From contig JAPTUI010000635.1 of assembly GCA_028067895.1 (NCBI GenBank), forward strand, positions 1 to 8,152: a DNA stretch of 8,152 nucleotides, given 5' to 3'. Shown in pieces: positions 1 to 5,084 of the stretch. The notes under the pieces are model-generated. The model saw nothing but the letters and a program-made list of their open reading frames with translations, was not told the DNA's origin and ran no database searches. How positions within the stretch are numbered: the stretch's first letter is position 1; every line of letters begins with the position of its first letter. Made by a program: the position numbers and the translations under genes. The stretch comes from Pseudomonadota bacterium. Its GTDB lineage: Bacteria > Pseudomonadota > Gammaproteobacteria > Steroidobacterales > Steroidobacteraceae.

Positions 1-45
1 AACACTCTGTCTCGTGATATCCTCTGTCACGCAAAAGCCTCTCGA

Positions 46-100
46 GTGGTGAAAGTACTTGTAGCAAAGCCTTTTTACCACGAAAGGGGCTTTTGTTTTT
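46..100 (+). terminator. Terminator-like hairpin with overlapping alternative hairpin
   Basis: AAAGCCTTT (66-74) pairs with AAAGGGGCTTT (83-93), leaving a two-base GG bulge, and is followed by TGTTTTT. This looks like a rightward intrinsic terminator for a transcript entering from outside the window. A second pairing, GTGGTGAAAG (46-55) with CTTTTTACCAC (71-81), shares bases 71-74 with the terminator stem, so the two cannot form together. That arrangement resembles an attenuator, but no leader peptide or ligand-binding motif is visible. A tandem CACGAAT repeat follows at 101-114. Confidence 0.45.
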
Positions 101-122
101 CACGAATCACGAATTTTCTGGG

Positions 123-599
123 TTAGCTGACCGCTTTTAACTCCGGCTTGCCCTTTTTCGCGAGCTTGGCCACCTTGGCTTCTTTCTTCGCCTTGATTTC
201 CTGAATCATCTCGAGCGCATACGGGGTCGCCGCCTTGATTAATGGGCCGAGGTCATAGACGTTGGTGTCATTTCCTCCGTGCTTATTTTTCCGCGTGATC
301 CGTCGGATCAAATTCCCCTTCTCCAGCGCTGAGAGGCGCTTGCGCACGGTACTCTTGTCCTTGATGCCAATGGCTTTGGCGATACGTTCCTTCGATGGGA
401 ATGGCAGCTTTTCGCTTGACCACCAGTAGCTTGCGATTTGCAGGAGGATGTTGAGATCGAGCGAGTCGAGCCCCAATGCCTGCTGCCGCAGCAGAATCGC
501 ATTCGGGATCACGGTATAGCCGGCGTCGATAAGTGGAGCACTCCACCGAGCTTTGAGGCGCTTGGCGTGATCAGTATCCGGCTTGGTTGCAGTTGTCAT
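123..599 (-). CDS. Winged-helix DNA-binding protein
   Basis: This gene encodes 158 residues, starting at the ATG at 597-599. That ATG has GGAG six bases upstream, whereas the ATG four codons earlier (609-611) has no well-spaced Shine-Dalgarno. Residues about 48-117 read as a winged helix-turn-helix: a helix around LDLNILLQIASYWW, a turn and recognition helix at SKERIAKAIGIKDKSTVRKR, and a basic wing near ITRKNKHGGN. The C-terminal 30 residues are a Lys/Ala-rich helix, which could add non-specific DNA binding. Similar small winged-helix proteins are common on plasmids as regulators or replication accessories. The exact role here is unknown. It is the last of three leftward genes and ends 23 bases from the rightward terminator-like hairpin. 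Confidence 0.8.
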   Translation of the reverse strand: MTTATKPDTDHAKRLKARWSAPLIDAGYTVIPNAILLRQQALGLDSLDLNILLQIASYWWSSEKLPFPSKERIAKAIGIKDKSTVRKRLSALEKGNLIRRITRKNKHGGNDTNVYDLGPLIKAATPYALEMIQEIKAKKEAKVAKLAKKGKPELKAVS

Positions 600-872
600 T
601 GGTGTCTCCATGACGTGACATTACCCTGCTCGAAGTGCCGCGCCAATGCTTTTGGCCGTTGCTCCGGGAGGCCTGATGGCCTCCCCGTATTCCTGTATAT
701 GTGGCGTGTGCGATGGTAGCTGTGATTCTGGCCGCTGTGCTTTGGGAGGCCATGCAGCCTCCAGGGATGAGGGCGCATAGATCTCCATCTGGGGTTTCTA
801 TAGCACCCCCACCAAACATGGCCCCGCCACCGCCGTCTCCAAACTCCTTAGGTCTCAACCATTAAGAAGCTG
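600..872. repeat. Gene-free stretch with two related hairpin repeats
   Basis: No convincing gene lies here. GGGAGGCC (666-673) and GGCCTCCC (678-685) form a perfect 8-bp stem around TGAT. A related copy has GGAGGC (745-750) pairing with GCCTCC (757-762) around CATGCA. Aligned over 24 bases beginning GCT, the two copies are about three-quarters identical and sit 78-79 bases apart. They lie between the leftward membrane-protein gene and the winged-helix gene, so they would be in the 3' end of one transcript or the leader of the next. No T-tract follows, so they are not obvious terminators. Confidence 0.5.
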
Positions 873-1559
873 CTACTTTTTGGGCAATTCGGATTTCTGC
901 GGTGTTCCGGCTGGAGATCGCGCAGTAGTGCCTGAGGATGTTTGGGACTGACCACTATTCCCTGCGGTCTTGGATTGGCCGCTTCCGGGTCGCATTCTGC
1001 CGGCTCCATCAAAACTCTCAATGACAACGTCTCTCTTCTTCGGTGCGATGTTGAGAGCCCCGTTGAGGCTATCGTTTCTCCTGTAAATTTCCTTGCCACC
1101 ACTGCTGCTTCCGGATGTCGGCTTATCATCTTTTTTCATGGTGATCTCCTGAGCCCGAAATGAGCGCGCCGCACTCGCAACACCTAATGCGAAGGAAAGA
1201 AGCACCCCGAGAATAAACGCCGACACAGCAATTGTATCAAGTGCGCCAAGCAACGGATCATTCGTCTCGTTCCGATGAACGACGCCTTCCAGGTGATCGC
1301 TGTTTCTTCGGAAAATCCATAAAATGGCAAAAAGGCAAATGATGAAGGCCATCAATGCCATGAGATAAAGCGCCAGATCCTCCGCGGAATGGATACCGAA
1401 AGCATGGATCAATGAGAGGAGTAGACCAATCCCGCCGGCGGACAATGTCATCAAGCCCTTGTCGCGCTCGAGCCGAGTGTCGTACCACGCCTTCACCGTG
1501 GCGCCATAATGGGCAACGTTCTCTTGCCGTATTTCTTCCGCACCTTCTGTGTTTTCCAT
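873..1559 (-). CDS. Three-helix membrane protein of unknown function
   Basis: This gene encodes 228 residues from the ATG at 1557-1559. A GTG immediately upstream is an alternative start, and neither has a strong Shine-Dalgarno. Hydrophobic segments lie at about residues 36-56, 62-83 and 105-131. Before the first is a charged stretch (AWYDTRLERDKG), and basic residues follow the second (FRRNS). After the third helix, residues 140-228 are a soluble, low-complexity Ser/Gly/Lys/Gln tail. I do not recognise a named family. Small membrane proteins with this kind of charged segment before the first helix are frequent accessory genes; a defence or surface role would be speculation. An excellent internal Shine-Dalgarno precedes in-frame Met141 (ATG at 1137-1139), so the tail may also be made separately. 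Confidence 0.7.
   Translation of the reverse strand: MENTEGAEEIRQENVAHYGATVKAWYDTRLERDKGLMTLSAGGIGLLLSLIHAFGIHSAEDLALYLMALMAFIICLFAILWIFRRNSDHLEGVVHRNETNDPLLGALDTIAVSAFILGVLLSFALGVASAARSFRAQEITMKKDDKPTSGSSSGGKEIYRRNDSLNGALNIAPKKRDVVIESFDGAGRMRPGSGQSKTAGNSGQSQTSSGTTARSPAGTPQKSELPKK
1137..1150 (-). promoter_or_regulatory. Strong internal ribosome binding site before Met141
   Basis: The leftward strand reads AGGAGATCACCATG, an ideal Shine-Dalgarno with a 6-base spacer before an in-frame ATG inside the membrane-protein gene. The 13 bases GGAGATCACCATG recur exactly at the true start of the neighbouring gene (2238-2250). Initiation here would yield an 88-residue basic, Ser/Gly-rich soluble protein identical to the membrane protein's tail. 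Confidence 0.4.
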
Positions 1560-1739
1560 CACTCGACCAGCCTGTCGTTAGTTCGGTGTTTTTGTCGGCT
1601 TCTTTGGCGCTCACATGCAGACACATGGGTATCCGATAGCTACGGCAGCCCCTTAACCCTTAAGTCAGCGCTGCACGTATGATAGGCGGAACTCGTTGCC
1701 AGCGCAGCCGTCTTCAAGACTTCCAGCCGACGACGCAGA
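1560..1739 (-). promoter_or_regulatory. Intergenic leader with two CATGTG half-sites
   Basis: No gene is visible between the two leftward genes. CACATG occurs at 1612-1617 and 1622-1627 (CATGTG on the leftward strand), one helical turn apart and about 55-70 bases upstream of the membrane-protein start. CATGTG is also the core of the 16-bp repeats beside parA, so this could be a further binding site of the same regulator. A short 11-bp palindrome, GTCTTCAAGAC, lies at 1709-1719. I see no clear promoter hexamers. Confidence 0.25.
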
Positions 1740-2240
1740 TCAGCTCATCAGCTGCCCGCAGAATGCTGCAAGGGCCACGAGGTTGATCGAAGCTGAAGAC
1801 CATTTGCGGCACTCGTCTTGGCTTGCGATACAAACCGCCGTGGGCCCACTATCCGCGGCCACGTTCCATTTGTACCGCTCGGCGTGGATGATCTTGTTCG
1901 CAACCTCTCGGATTCGGAGCGGCGTGCGAGAGCCGTCAGTGCCGATGATCTCCCCAAATGCAACCCGGTCACCGTAAAGCTGAGAAGAAAGCACTCTCCC
2001 CTCTCCATCGTCGATTATCCTGATGTACAGGCCGAGCTCGAGCAGTGCGCGCTCGGCTCGTTCTTCGGGGATCTCGAAGAGCGCTCGCCACAGGTATTTC
2101 CACTCCCCGCGAAATTTATCCTCGACGAGTTGCCCTAGCGGCCGCCGCGAGTACACGAACGTCATAATCGTCCCGATGTGTTCATGGGCCAGCCTCGTGG
2201 CGTGAAGTGAGTGATGCCGCATCGGTTGTTCGCTTTCCAT
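1740..2240 (-). CDS. Unknown 166-residue protein divergent from parA
   Basis: The start is the ATG at 2238-2240, because it follows GGAGATCACC, a near-ideal Shine-Dalgarno. The frame stays open upstream to 2321, but that part runs through the repeat array. The protein appears soluble: an N-terminal half rich in His/Arg and aromatic residues (GEWKYLWRALFEIPEERAE, about 45-63), a mid-region with IRIIDDGEGRVL, and a conserved-looking REVANKIIHAERYKW at 111-125. The Arg/Asn/His pattern there faintly recalls HEPN-type RNase motifs, but the spacing is wrong for the usual Rx4-6H, so I do not assign that function. It shares a 103-bp divergent region, filled with 16-bp repeats, with parA, so the two are probably co-regulated. 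Confidence 0.65.
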   Translation of the reverse strand: MESEQPMRHHSLHATRLAHEHIGTIMTFVYSRRPLGQLVEDKFRGEWKYLWRALFEIPEERAERALLELGLYIRIIDDGEGRVLSSQLYGDRVAFGEIIGTDGSRTPLRIREVANKIIHAERYKWNVAADSGPTAVCIASQDECRKWSSASINLVALAAFCGQLMS

Positions 2241-2278
2241 GGTGATCTCCCAATCTCTCAATTGAATTGCGTCGGGGC

Positions 2279-2342
2279 CTTGTGCACGTATACACTTGTG
2301 GGTATGTACACATGTGCGCATTTATACATGTGAGAGAATCTG
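2279..2342 (+). repeat. 16-bp tandem repeats upstream of parA (operator/centromere candidate)
   Basis: The hexamers CTTGTG, CTTGTG, CATGTG and CATGTG start at 2279, 2295, 2311 and 2327, exactly 16 bp apart. The 3' parts of the first three units end TATACA, TGTACA and TTTATA, giving a consensus of CWTGTG-N4-TRTACA; the fourth unit keeps only the first half. The array fills the divergent promoter region between parA and the unknown leftward gene. Arrays of short phased repeats beside parA are typical binding sites for ribbon-helix-helix partition proteins such as ParG and omega, and such a protein is encoded two genes away. Assignment to that protein is inference. Confidence 0.7.
2280..2308 (+). 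promoter_or_regulatory. Possible parA promoter inside the repeat array
   Basis: TTGTGC (2280-2285) and TATGTA (2303-2308) are separated by 17 bp, a reasonable -35/-10 pair for a rightward transcript starting near 2315. Both hexamers overlap the 16-bp repeats, so a protein bound to the repeats would occlude RNA polymerase. TTGCGT (2267-2272) with TATACA (2289-2294), 16 bp apart, is an alternative. Neither is a strong match to consensus. Confidence 0.3.
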
Positions 2343-2348
2343 CTTGAA
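2321..2348 (-). promoter_or_regulatory. Possible promoter of the leftward divergent gene
   Basis: On the leftward strand TTCAAG (2343-2348) and TATAAA (2321-2326) are 16 bp apart. The -10 lies in the third 16-bp repeat, and the whole element overlaps the parA ribosome binding site and start codon. It would drive the 166-residue gene starting at 2240, and it fits the idea of a shared operator for both directions. Confidence 0.25.
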
Positions 2349-2994
2349 AACCCTCGCCATCATTTCCCAGAAAGGCGGCGCCGGGAAAACCACCCTCGCC
2401 CTCAATCTCGCGACCGCCGCCGAGCGCGCTGGCCTGGCAACAGCCGTGGTGGATCTTGATCCCCAAGCGAGCGCCAAGGGTTGGCACGACCAGCGGCAGC
2501 AAGAGTCCCCGGTCGTGATTTCCGCACAGGCGGCACGTTTGCCGGAGGTGATCGAGACCGCTCGCGCTCATGGGGCGGAGCTCGTGCTCATCGACACGGC
2601 GCCCCACTCCGAATCCGCCGCCCTCGCCGCGGCACGGGCCGCCGACCTAATCCTGATCCCCTGCCGCCCGGGCATCCTCGACATCCGGGCGATCGCGACC
2701 TCGGCGGATATCGTCTCCCTGGCAAAGAAGGACGCTGTGGTCGTGCTCAATGCCGTACCACCACAGGGCCACCTTCATGAAGATGCCGAGCAGGCGATTC
2801 AAAGCTATGGCCTTGCGGTCGCGCCGACGCGGCTCGTGCAGCGAGCCGCCTTCGTCCATTCCCTCACGGTCGGCCAGACCGCCGTCGAGTTCGATCCGCT
2901 CGGCAAAGCCGCGGCCGAGATCATCGAGCTATACCAGTGGATATGCTCACGTGTGGACATTCCCACACGTGCGAGTGTGAGGAAAACCGCATGA
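2344..2994 (+). CDS. parA: ParA-type partition ATPase
   Basis: This is a P-loop ATPase of the small (about 210-residue) plasmid ParA class; it drives plasmid segregation by ATP-dependent binding to the nucleoid or polymerisation. It has 216 residues from a TTG start at 2344-2346, preceded by GAGAG at a 7-base spacing. An upstream in-frame TTG (2296) would translate the repeat array and is unlikely. The deviant Walker A is KGGAGKTT (residues 10-17), Walker A' is VVDLDPQAS (35-43) and Walker B is VLIDTAP (81-87). There is no N-terminal DNA-binding extension, as in the type Ib ParA proteins that rely on a small ribbon-helix-helix partner for autoregulation. The stop overlaps the next start (ATGA), so translation is probably coupled. 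An inverted repeat lies in the last codons. Confidence 0.95.
   Translation: MKTLAIISQKGGAGKTTLALNLATAAERAGLATAVVDLDPQASAKGWHDQRQQESPVVISAQAARLPEVIETARAHGAELVLIDTAPHSESAALAAARAADLILIPCRPGILDIRAIATSADIVSLAKKDAVVVLNAVPPQGHLHEDAEQAIQSYGLAVAPTRLVQRAAFVHSLTVGQTAVEFDPLGKAAAEIIELYQWICSRVDIPTRASVRKTA
2948..2971. repeat. 9-bp perfect inverted repeat at the parA/rhh junction
   Basis: CACGTGTGG (2948-2956) and CCACACGTG (2963-2971) are perfect inverted arms around ACATTC. The dyad lies in the last codons of parA, about 20 bases before the start of the ribbon-helix-helix gene. Its CACGTG cores resemble the CWTGTG/CACGTG cores of the repeat arrays on either side. It may be an extra operator, or an mRNA hairpin tuning the ratio of ParA to its partner. 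Confidence 0.6.
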
Positions 2995-3293
2995 CCACAA
3001 AACGCGCCAGCCTGGCGTCGGCCCTGCAAAGCGTCTCCCGGCAACCCGAGCCGCACGCCGCCCAGGCCCATGCCACGATGTCGGAGGCTCAACCCGCCGC
3101 GGCCGAGGGTTCGAGGCGCCAGACGCGCCCGATGAGCCGGCTCGGGAAAAAGACGATCGCGGCTCACTTCGATCCGGCGGCTTCCAAGCAGCTCAAGCAA
3201 ATCGGCCTCGAGCGTGATCGCTCGGTGCAGGATCTTTTGCGCGAGGCCATCAACGATCTGTTCGAGAAGTACGGTAAGGCGCCGATTGCATGA
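2991..3293 (+). CDS. Ribbon-helix-helix partition partner (ParG/ParB-like)
   Basis: This gene encodes 100 residues. The ATG at 2991 overlaps the parA stop and follows GAGG at an 8-base spacing. Residues 1-50 are disordered-looking, rich in Ala, Gln, Arg and Ser. Residues 53-100 read as a ribbon-helix-helix fold: strand KKTIAAHF, helix DPAASKQLKQIGLE and helix SVQDLLREAINDLFEKYG. A flexible N-terminus plus C-terminal ribbon-helix-helix domain is the layout of ParG-type centromere-binding proteins, whose arm stimulates the ParA ATPase. It probably binds the short phased repeats near parA and represses the operon while acting as the partition adaptor. The domain is clear; the partition role follows from its position directly after parA. 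Confidence 0.85.
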   Translation: MTTKRASLASALQSVSRQPEPHAAQAHATMSEAQPAAAEGSRRQTRPMSRLGKKTIAAHFDPAASKQLKQIGLERDRSVQDLLREAINDLFEKYGKAPIA

Positions 3294-3643
3294 CCACTTG
3301 TGTACATGACGACACGTGTACATATGGACATGTCGAACCACAGAAACCCAGCGCGGCCCGGACGCCGGCGAGCCGCGGACAACGCCGGCCGGTGACCGCC
3401 CCCGAGGAATGGCAGGTCAATCTCGGGCGCCGTGTCATCACTCACATCAAGAGCGGCCTGGTGCTGAAGATGCGCGAGGGGTTCCGGCGCGGGGAGTTAA
3501 TGGCGTTTCCCGTGAATCCCGAGCGCATGCCACGATGGGGCACGCGCTGGCCCCGCGCTCTGCGGGAGGCCGAGGCGCTGTACCATGCCGCGCTCGCTGC
3601 GCAGCACGAGCGACAATCCGAGAAGCCTGAGGAGGGCGTGTGA
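3290..3643 (+). CDS. Unknown 117-residue protein between par and rep genes
   Basis: The ATG at 3290 overlaps the previous stop (ATGA), with GGTAAGG about ten bases upstream. The 5' coding region contains the third set of 16-bp repeats, so residues 1-16 (Cys/His/Thr-rich) may be a by-product of DNA that serves as a binding site. A GTG further in (V36, near TAPEEWQVNLG) is an alternative start. From there the sequence looks structured and basic: GRRVITHIKSGLVLKMREGF, then MAFPVNPERMPRWGTRWP, ending in an Ala/Glu-rich helix. I do not recognise a family. Its place inside the par-rep operon, with 4-base overlaps on both sides, suggests a role in replication or copy-number control. Confidence 0.7.
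   Translation: MTTCVHDDTCTYGHVEPQKPSAARTPASRGQRRPVTAPEEWQVNLGRRVITHIKSGLVLKMREGFRRGELMAFPVNPERMPRWGTRWPRALREAEALYHAALAAQHERQSEKPEEGV
3297..3334 (+). repeat. Second 16-bp phased repeat array, after the rhh gene
   Basis: CTTGTG (3297), CACGTG (3313) and CATGTC (3329) are spaced exactly 16 bp, the same period and core as the array before parA. TGTACA occurs at 3301-3306 and 3317-3322, also 16 bp apart. The array begins just after the ribbon-helix-helix gene stop and lies in the 5' coding part of the next ORF. The shared period and core suggest the same binding protein. Here it could act as a second centromere block or repress transcription towards repA. Confidence 0.65.
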
Positions 3644-4608
3644 AAAAGGGCGATCCGCATTCCGGAGGTGGGGGCCCCCAACCGGCCGGCGAGCTCGTTC
3701 CCGCCGCCTTCAGGCCGCGTTCGCCCACCCACCGGCGCGGACTCGAGGATCCGTTCCTCCTCGATGCCAACGCCGAGGGTCCGATCCTCTACCAGCACTC
3801 GGTGCTCTGTCAGACCTGTCTCCCGTACCGAAATCCCGGCGAGGTGCGGCTCTGGCAGCAGAAGAACGGCCTGGCGCGCTTGGAAGTGCAGGCGGGCCGG
3901 GCCTATGACGGCACCAAGGACGATTTCGTCGACGTCGGGCTGCCCTTCGGGGCCAAACCGCGCCTGGCGCTCTACCACCTCAACGCCGAGGCGCTACGCA
4001 CTCAGTCCCCCACGATCGAGCTCGACGACAGCCTGACGGCGTTCGTGAAGCGTACGCTCGGGTTGGACCCCAAGGGTCGGAACATCCGCACGGTGAAAGA
4101 CCAGCTCACCCGTCTCTCCGCGGCGGACTTCCGGTTCGGGATGGCGGGGCCCGAGGGCCGCTCGATCACCGTCAAGGGGACGGTCATCGAAGGCTTCGAG
4201 CTCTGGACCGCGCGGGATCCGCGCCAACGGATTCTGTGGCCCACCACCGTGCAGTTCTCGCAGCGGTACTTCGAGAGCCTGATGCGGCACGCCGTGCCGC
4301 TCAACGAGACGGCCGTGGCCAGACTCTCCCACAGCGCGATGGCGCTCGACATCTACACCTGGCTGGCCCAGCGCCTACACCGGGTCGGAAAGGGCGGGGG
4401 TACGCTGATTCCCTGGACCGCCCTTCACGAGCAGTTCGGACACGGATACGAACGCCAGCGGGACTTCCGCCGGGTCTACCGGCATACCCTAAAGGCCGTG
4501 CACGAGAACTATCCGGAGGCCAAGTTCGACCTCGGCGAGGAGGGCATGACGCTCTGGCACAGCCGCTCGCCGGTCCCGCCCAGAGCGCTACCGGTCAGAT
4601 CCTCATAA
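3640..4608 (+). CDS. repA: Plasmid replication initiator, RepA_C family
   Basis: RepA-type initiators bind origin iterons and recruit host DnaA and helicase for theta replication. The GTG at 3640 overlaps the previous stop (GTGA) and follows GGAGG. The product has 322 residues. The first 40 are basic and Pro/Gly-rich. The family core runs from about 50 to 312, with recognisable blocks: LCQTCLPYRNPG (56-67), GLPFGAKPRLALYHLNAEAL (100-119), DSLTAFVKR (130-138), TVKDQLTRLSAADFR (151-165), WPTTVQFSQRYFESLMRHAVPL (200-221), HSAMALDIYTWLAQRLHR (231-248) and IPWTALHEQFG (257-267). These match the plasmid-encoded RepA family (Pfam RepA_C). The stop is immediately followed by the first origin iteron, as expected for a cis-acting origin downstream of its initiator gene. 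Confidence 0.95.
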   Translation: MKKGDPHSGGGGPQPAGELVPAAFRPRSPTHRRGLEDPFLLDANAEGPILYQHSVLCQTCLPYRNPGEVRLWQQKNGLARLEVQAGRAYDGTKDDFVDVGLPFGAKPRLALYHLNAEALRTQSPTIELDDSLTAFVKRTLGLDPKGRNIRTVKDQLTRLSAADFRFGMAGPEGRSITVKGTVIEGFELWTARDPRQRILWPTTVQFSQRYFESLMRHAVPLNETAVARLSHSAMALDIYTWLAQRLHRVGKGGGTLIPWTALHEQFGHGYERQRDFRRVYRHTLKAVHENYPEAKFDLGEEGMTLWHSRSPVPPRALPVRSS

Positions 4609-4797
4609 TCACGGCCACTTTGTCGCGCCGGTCTCCAATAAGTCTTCCCGTTCAGTGACTTACCGACGATCACTTTGTCGCGCTCACCCGTGGATAACCC
4701 TGTTGACTCGCCAAGTTATCCACGGCCACTTTGTCGCGCTTTTCACGGCCACTTTGTCGCGCTTGAAGCCCGAAAGTCACGGCCACTTTGTCGCGCT
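4609..4797 (+). repeat. Origin iterons (five copies)
   Basis: The consensus is ACGGCCACTTTGTCGCGCT. Copies start at 4611, 4666, 4722, 4745 and 4779, all in direct orientation. Copies 3, 4 and 5 match all 19 bases. Copy 1 lacks only the final T. Copy 2 has ACGATCAC in place of ACGGCCAC. Spacing is irregular (55, 56, 23 and 34 bp). Directly repeated sites of about 20 bp next to a rep gene are the standard binding sites of RepA-type initiators. The spaced first two copies could serve control or handcuffing, and the tight last three the opening of DNA, but that is inference. Confidence 0.93.
4688..4725. other. Inverted pair of DnaA boxes
   Basis: CCGTGGATAAC (4688-4698) and GTTATCCACGG (4715-4725) are perfect 11-bp inverted arms with a 16-bp spacer. 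Each contains TTATCCACG, an 8-of-9 match to the DnaA box consensus TTATNCACA, in opposite orientations. The right arm runs into iteron 3, so DnaA and RepA would bind adjacent or overlapping sites. This supports DnaA-assisted theta initiation. Confidence 0.85.
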
Positions 4798-4846
4798 GCT
4801 CTTAATAGAAGACCTATAGCTTAAGAACCTATAGCTTCCCGATAGT
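4798..4846. other. AT-rich segment with ACCTATAGCTT direct repeats (unwinding region candidate)
   Basis: ACCTATAGCTT occurs at 4812-4822 and 4827-4837, 15 bp apart, in a stretch much richer in A and T than its surroundings and directly after the last iteron. This is where a DNA-unwinding element is expected in iteron origins. Assignment rests on composition and position only. Confidence 0.5.
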
Positions 4847-4856
4847 TGGCACGCGC

Positions 4857-4967
4857 GCCCTGTGGACGGATTCGCCGAAGACGGCGACCCGCCCACGAGG
4901 CCGCTGCGGCCCAACAGCAGGATTTGCTTTGAGACCCGTCCAGAACCGAGCCAAAAGCCCACAGGGC
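4857..4967. other. Strongly foldable segment downstream of the origin
   Basis: GCCCTGTGG (4857-4865) and CCACAGGGC (4959-4967) are perfect 9-bp inverted arms enclosing further hairpins: TCGCCG/CGGCGA (4872-4887, loop AAGA), GGCCG/CGGCC (4899-4911, loop CTG) and AGCA/TGCT (4916-4928). It could be a structured RNA, a single-strand initiation or primosome site, or chance in GC-rich DNA. A possible small ORF overlaps its right half. Confidence 0.4.
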
Positions 4968-5084
4968 CGAGATCTCAAATTCAACCTGAAAGAGAGCGAG
5001 CGAGAAAAGAAAGCCGGCGGAGCGGCGTTTAACGCGGCCCAGGCCGAGCCGCTGGTCTTGCCTGGACCCTCGAAGGGGAGATGA
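4929..5084 (+). CDS. Possible 51-residue small protein
   Basis: A TTG start at 4929 is preceded by AGGA with a 6-base spacer, and the frame runs to TGA at 5082-5084. The product is hydrophilic: a basic N-terminus (RPVQNRAKSPQGR), a charged Lys/Glu stretch (LKESEREKK), then a small-residue segment (AGGAAFNAAQAEP) and a Pro/Gly-rich end. I do not recognise it. For it: a well-placed Shine-Dalgarno, an open frame back to 4809, and non-random composition. Against it: the non-ATG start, short length, and overlap with a foldable DNA segment. It lies between the origin and the mobilization genes. Confidence 0.3.
   Translation: MRPVQNRAKSPQGRDLKFNLKESEREKKAGGAAFNAAQAEPLVLPGPSKGR

Noticed and set aside
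571..858. 95-codon leftward frame between the membrane-protein and winged-helix genes
   Set aside because: The start is TTG with no well-placed Shine-Dalgarno, the middle is built from the two hairpin repeats, and the end overlaps the next gene. A Gly-rich small protein cannot be fully excluded.
4609..4797. CRISPR array
   Set aside because: The five repeats have irregular spacing (23 to 56 bp), sit directly after an initiator gene and include DnaA boxes, so they are origin iterons; no cas gene is present.
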